From Rhodospirillales bacterium (GTDB lineage: Bacteria; Pseudomonadota; Alphaproteobacteria; Rhodospirillales; JASLLV01): a stretch of 9,323 nucleotides of DNA. Shown here piece by piece: positions 6,138 to 9,323 of this stretch. Within the stretch, counting starts at the first letter, position 1, and every line of letters begins with the position of its first letter. The position numbers were made by a program, and so were the translations under genes. Under the pieces are notes generated by a model. The model searched no databases. It saw only the letters and a program-made list of their open reading frames with translations, and was not told where the DNA came from. The DNA is taken from the NCBI GenBank assembly GCA_030754475.1, contig JASMAE010000148.1:1-9323 (forward strand). Reading direction: 5' to 3'.

Positions 6138-7613
6138 ATGGAAATCCGCGAAGCGCTGACGTTCGACGACGTCTCGCTGGTGCCCGCCAAGTCCGAGGTT
6201 CTTCCCGCCGAGACATCTACGAAATCGCGCCTCACCCGCACGGTCGAGCTGGGAATCCCGATACTTTCAGCGGCCATGGACACGGTGACGAAGGCGCGAC
6301 TCGCCATCGCCATGGCGCAGGCCGGCGGAATCGGTGTCATCCACAAGAACATGGAACCGGACGAACAGGCCGCCGAGGTTCGCGCGGTCAAGAAGTTCGA
6401 ATCCGGGATGGTGGTCAATCCGCTCATCATCGACCCCCACGCGACGCTGGCCGAGGCCCTTCATCTCATGAAATCCAACCGCATCTCGGGCGTCCCGGTG
6501 GTCGAGAAAGGCAGCGGCCTGCTGGTGGGGATCTTGACTAACCGCGACGTCCGGTTCGCGAACGATCCCCGCCAACCGGTCAGCGAGCTAATGACGCGGC
6601 ACACCGCGGACAAGCCCCTGGTGACCGTCACCGAAAGCGTCGATCGCGAGCTGGCGAAGCGCCTGTTGCACGCGCATCGCATCGAGAAACTGTTGGTGGT
6701 GGACGACGACTTTCGCTGCACCGGACTGATAACCGTCAAGGACATCGAGAAGGCGGAAGCCTTTCCGGATGCCGCCAAGGACGAAAACGGCCGCTTGCGC
6801 GTCGCCGCCGCGACCGGTGTCGGCGAGGCGGGGTACGCGCGCGCGAACATTCTGCTCGAGGCCGAGGTGGATGTGGTGGTGGTCGATACCGCCCACGGGC
6901 ACAGCCGCAGCGTCCTCGCGGCGGTCGAGCGCATCAAGACGCTCAGCAACTACGCCCAGGTCGTGGGCGGTAACGTGGCGACGGCGGACGGCGCGAAAGC
7001 GCTGATCGACGCCGGCGCCGACGGCGTCAAGGTTGGGATCGGTCCCGGCTCCATCTGCACCACGCGCATGATCGCAGGCGTGGGCGTGCCGCAGTTGACG
7101 GCCATTTTTGACGTCGCCAAAGTCTGCCGCGACGCCGACGTCCCGCTGATCGCCGACGGTGGGATCAAGCACTCGGGCGACATCGCCAAGGCAATCGCCG
7201 CCGGCGCCGAGTGCGTCATGATCGGTTCGCTGTTCGCGGGCACGGACGAGAGCCCAGGAGAGGTGTTCCTCTACCAGGGCCGCTCCTACAAGGGGTACCG
7301 CGGAATGGGCTCGATCGGCGCCATGGCCCGGGGCTCCGCCGACCGCTACTTCCAACAGGAGGTGACGGACAGCCTCAAGCTTGTGCCCGAGGGCGTCGAG
7401 GGTCAGGTTCCCTTCAAGGGTGCGGTGGCCAACGTGATCAACCAGCTCGTCGGCGGACTCAGGGCCGGCATGGGCTATACCGGCAATGCAACCATCGCCG
7501 AGATGCGGAGCAACTGCACATTCCATCGGACGACACTGGCGGGCCTTCGCGAGAGCCACGTCCATGACGTCATCATCACCCGCGAGGCGCCCAATTACCG
7601 GACCCGAGACTGA
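6138..7613 (+). CDS. guaB: Inosine-5'-monophosphate dehydrogenase
   Basis: GuaB oxidises IMP to XMP with NAD+, the first committed and usually rate-limiting step of GMP synthesis. The 491-aa product has the usual length. The TIM-barrel catalytic domain is interrupted by a CBS pair (about residues 91-205, beginning MVVNPLIIDPHATL). The catalytic cysteine is C307 in GIGPGSICTTRM. The NAD/IMP loop AHGHS, the IMP phosphate site DGGIKHSGD and the mobile flap YRGMGSIGAM followed by ADRYFQ with the catalytic Arg are all visible. The open frame extends upstream to 5994, but homology starts at MEIREALTFDDVSLVP, and ATG 6138 has a strong GGAGG (6129-6133) 4 bases upstream. The gene is followed by guaA after 35 bases, so the two probably form one transcript. 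In many alphaproteobacteria an rRNA methyltransferase gene lies between guaB and guaA; none is present here. Confidence 0.97.
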   Translation: MEIREALTFDDVSLVPAKSEVLPAETSTKSRLTRTVELGIPILSAAMDTVTKARLAIAMAQAGGIGVIHKNMEPDEQAAEVRAVKKFESGMVVNPLIIDPHATLAEALHLMKSNRISGVPVVEKGSGLLVGILTNRDVRFANDPRQPVSELMTRHTADKPLVTVTESVDRELAKRLLHAHRIEKLLVVDDDFRCTGLITVKDIEKAEAFPDAAKDENGRLRVAAATGVGEAGYARANILLEAEVDVVVVDTAHGHSRSVLAAVERIKTLSNYAQVVGGNVATADGAKALIDAGADGVKVGIGPGSICTTRMIAGVGVPQLTAIFDVAKVCRDADVPLIADGGIKHSGDIAKAIAAGAECVMIGSLFAGTDESPGEVFLYQGRSYKGYRGMGSIGAMARGSADRYFQQEVTDSLKLVPEGVEGQVPFKGAVANVINQLVGGLRAGMGYTGNATIAEMRSNCTFHRTTLAGLRESHVHDVIITREAPNYRTRD

Positions 7614-7648
7614 TTCGCGGGACCCTTCCCCATGAAGGCGTCGGCGCG

Positions 7649-9199
7649 ATGACCGACAAGGTCCTCATCATCGACTTCGGCTCGCAACTGACCCAGCTCA
7701 TCGCCCGGCGCGTGCGCGAGAGCGGCGTCTACTGCGAGATCCACCCCTTCAACCGTGTCACCGGCGCGTTCCTGAAACGATTCGGGGCCAAAGCCATCAT
7801 TCTTTCGGGCGGGCCCGCCTCGGTAACCGAGGCCGAAACCCCGCGCACCCCCGACGGCGTCCTGGAGGCCGGCGTGCCGGTGCTCGGGATCTGCTACGGC
7901 CTACAGGCGATGGTGGCCGAGCTCGGGGGCGCGGTCGAAGGTTCGCGGACGCGCGAATTCGGCCGCGCCTTCGTCGACGTTGTGGACGACTGCGCGCTGT
8001 TCGAAGGCGTGTGGCAGCGCGGCGAGCGCGAACAGGTGTGGATGAGCCACGGCGACAAGGTCACGCGCCTGCCTGCCGGCTTTCGCGCCGTCGCCGCCTC
8101 GGAAGACGCGCCCTATGCCGCGATCGCGGACGACGGGCGCCACCTTTACGGCGTGTTGTTCCACCCCGAGGTCGTCCACACGCCGCACGGCGCCAAGCTA
8201 CTGCGCAACTTCACCCACCACGTGGCCGGCTGCGCCGGCGATTGGACCATGTCGGCGTTTCGCGCGCGCGCCGTCGACGAGGCGCGGATACGGATCGGTG
8301 AGGAACGTGTGATTTGCGGCCTTTCTGGCGGCGTGGATTCGTCGGTGGTCGCGATGCTTCTGCACGAGGCGATCGGAGCGCAACTCACCTGCGTCTTCGT
8401 CGACACCGGGCTCTTGCGCGAGGGCGAGGCGGGCGAAGTGGTGACGCTTTTTCGCGATCATTACAACATCCCGCTGGTCCACCGCGACGCGTCAGAGCTG
8501 TTTCTCAAGAAACTTGCGGGCGTCAGCGAGCCGGAGACGAAACGCAAAATCATCGGCGCCGCCTTCATCGAGATCTTCGAGGAAGAAGCGAACAATGCGG
8601 GCGGCGCCGATTTTCTGGCCCAGGGCACACTCTATCCCGACGTGATTGAATCGGTTTCCGCCATCGGCGGGCCGTCGGCGACCATCAAGTCCCACCACAA
8701 CGTGGGCGGGCTGCCCGAACGCATGCACATGAAGCTGGTCGAACCCTTGCGCGAGCTCTTCAAGGACGAGGTCCGGGCGCTGGGGCGTGAGCTCGGACTG
8801 CCAGAACACATGGTGGGTCGCCACCCCTTTCCCGGACCGGGGCTCGCAATCCGCATCCCCGGCGCCGTCACGCCCGACAAGCTCGAGATCCTGCGCCACG
8901 CGGATGCCATCTACATCGAGGAAATCCGCAGCGCCGGCCTCTACGACGCCATCTGGCAAGCGTTCGCGGTGCTGCTTCCGGTCCGCGCCGTCGGCGTCAT
9001 GGGAGACGCGCGCACTTACGAGTTCGTCTGCGCGCTTCGCGCGGTCACCTCCACCGACGGCATGACCGCCGACTACTATCACTTCGATCACGAATTCCTC
9101 GGCCGCGTCGCCAACCGGATCGTCAACGAGGTCAAGGGTATCAACCGGGTCGTCTACGACGTGACGTCGAAGCCGCCCGGAACCATCGAGTGGGAGTAG
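7649..9199 (+). CDS. guaA: GMP synthase (glutamine-hydrolysing)
   Basis: GuaA aminates XMP to GMP using glutamine and ATP, completing the pathway begun by GuaB. The 516-aa protein has the standard bacterial layout. The class I glutamine amidotransferase domain (about 1-200) carries the catalytic triad C82 (GICYGLQ), H172 and E174 (FHPEV). The ATP pyrophosphatase domain (about 205-395) carries the PP-loop GLSGGVDSS at 224-232, which binds ATP. The C-terminal dimerisation and XMP-binding domain ends in the conserved motif VTSKPPGTIEWE. All key residues are intact. The start ATG 7649 lies 35 bases after guaB; the upstream site is weak (GAAGG near 7634-7638), so translation may depend partly on coupling. 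The reading frame ends normally at TAG 9197-9199, immediately before an abrupt change to AT-rich DNA. The 3' end of guaA is a reported integration site for genomic islands, and an inserted element would be expected to restore this end of the gene. Confidence 0.98.
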   Translation: MTDKVLIIDFGSQLTQLIARRVRESGVYCEIHPFNRVTGAFLKRFGAKAIILSGGPASVTEAETPRTPDGVLEAGVPVLGICYGLQAMVAELGGAVEGSRTREFGRAFVDVVDDCALFEGVWQRGEREQVWMSHGDKVTRLPAGFRAVAASEDAPYAAIADDGRHLYGVLFHPEVVHTPHGAKLLRNFTHHVAGCAGDWTMSAFRARAVDEARIRIGEERVICGLSGGVDSSVVAMLLHEAIGAQLTCVFVDTGLLREGEAGEVVTLFRDHYNIPLVHRDASELFLKKLAGVSEPETKRKIIGAAFIEIFEEEANNAGGADFLAQGTLYPDVIESVSAIGGPSATIKSHHNVGGLPERMHMKLVEPLRELFKDEVRALGRELGLPEHMVGRHPFPGPGLAIRIPGAVTPDKLEILRHADAIYIEEIRSAGLYDAIWQAFAVLLPVRAVGVMGDARTYEFVCALRAVTSTDGMTADYYHFDHEFLGRVANRIVNEVKGINRVVYDVTSKPPGTIEWE

Positions 9200-9323
9200 T
9201 TTCATAGTTACAAACAGTTTATAAGTCATTGATATTAATGATATATTTTATAATAGTCAGCAGTACTTGACTTACAAAGTTGTAACTGATATTGTGGTTT
9301 TTCAAGGGTTTAGAAAATCCTAC
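9200..9323. other. AT-rich non-coding stretch after guaA, possible left edge of an integrated element
   Basis: Of the 123 bases 9201-9323, 33 are G or C (about 27%), against strongly GC-rich genes up to the preceding base. No convincing ORF or GC-rich terminator is seen. The stretch holds several short repeats: AGTTACAA (9206-9213) is repeated inverted as TTGTAACT (9280-9287); TGATATT occurs at 9230-9236 and 9287-9293; and TCATTGATATTAATGA (9226-9241) is a palindrome at 14 of 16 positions. Such patterns are common in the attachment-site arms of integrating elements, but short AT-rich repeats also arise by chance. No integrase gene is inside the window. Confidence 0.5.
9267..9295 (+). promoter_or_regulatory. 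Candidate promoter with a palindrome in the spacer
   Basis: TTGACT (9267-9272) and TATTGT (9290-9295) are separated by 17 bases, a plausible -35/-10 pair matching consensus at five and four of six positions. The perfect inverted repeat TTACAA-AG-TTGTAA (9272-9285) occupies most of the spacer, a place where operators of repressors or MerR-like activators are often found. It would drive a gene to the right of the window. AT-rich DNA yields such matches easily, so support is weak. Confidence 0.3.

Noticed and set aside
6588..7565. 325-codon minus-strand open frame opposite guaB
   Set aside because: It lies wholly within guaB, is rich in Asp, His, Arg and Ala as shadow frames are, and has no recognisable domain.
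1..9323. CRISPR array, tRNA or rRNA genes, insertion sequence
   Set aside because: No regularly spaced repeats, cloverleaf-like or rRNA sequence, transposase or terminal inverted repeats were seen when reading the window.

Overview
The window reads as chromosomal DNA of a high-GC alphaproteobacterium, most likely of the Rhodospirillales type. The evidence is strong G/C bias at third codon positions, a ChpT-type histidine phosphotransferase, a chemosensory cluster ordered cheA-cheY-cheB-cheR, and a fused NuoE-like formate dehydrogenase subunit. Taxonomy is inferred from gene content only.

Layout. (1) Positions 1-573, minus strand: the N-terminal part of a NuoE/NuoF-type beta subunit of an NAD-dependent formate dehydrogenase, which runs off the left edge. 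(2) 574-759: a 186-nt divergent intergenic region. (3) 760-5959, plus strand: a chemosensory operon. It holds a ChpT-like phosphotransferase, a possible 51-aa small protein, a large hybrid CheA (Hpt, kinase core, two CheW-like domains, receiver), a single-domain CheY, an 82-aa remnant of CheB, and CheR. (4) 5960-6137: an intergenic region with GC-rich hairpins and a candidate promoter. (5) 6138-9199: guaB (IMP dehydrogenase) and guaA (GMP synthase), which together convert IMP to GMP. (6) 9200-9323: an abruptly AT-rich stretch (33 G/C in 9201-9323, about 27%) starting right after the guaA stop. The 3' end of guaA is a reported insertion site for genomic islands, so this may be the edge of one.

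How the genes work together. CheA would autophosphorylate and pass phosphate to its own receiver and to CheY. The ChpT-like protein could move phosphate onward from a receiver, which suggests a branched phosphorelay. CheR would methylate chemoreceptors. The opposing methylesterase CheB appears to have been lost: the ORF between cheY and cheR joins the start of a CheB receiver directly to what looks like the CheB C-terminal tail, with operon coupling to cheR intact. No separate cheW lies between cheA and cheY. The most notable points are the cheB remnant, the composition break after guaA, and the unannotated small ORF ahead of cheA.
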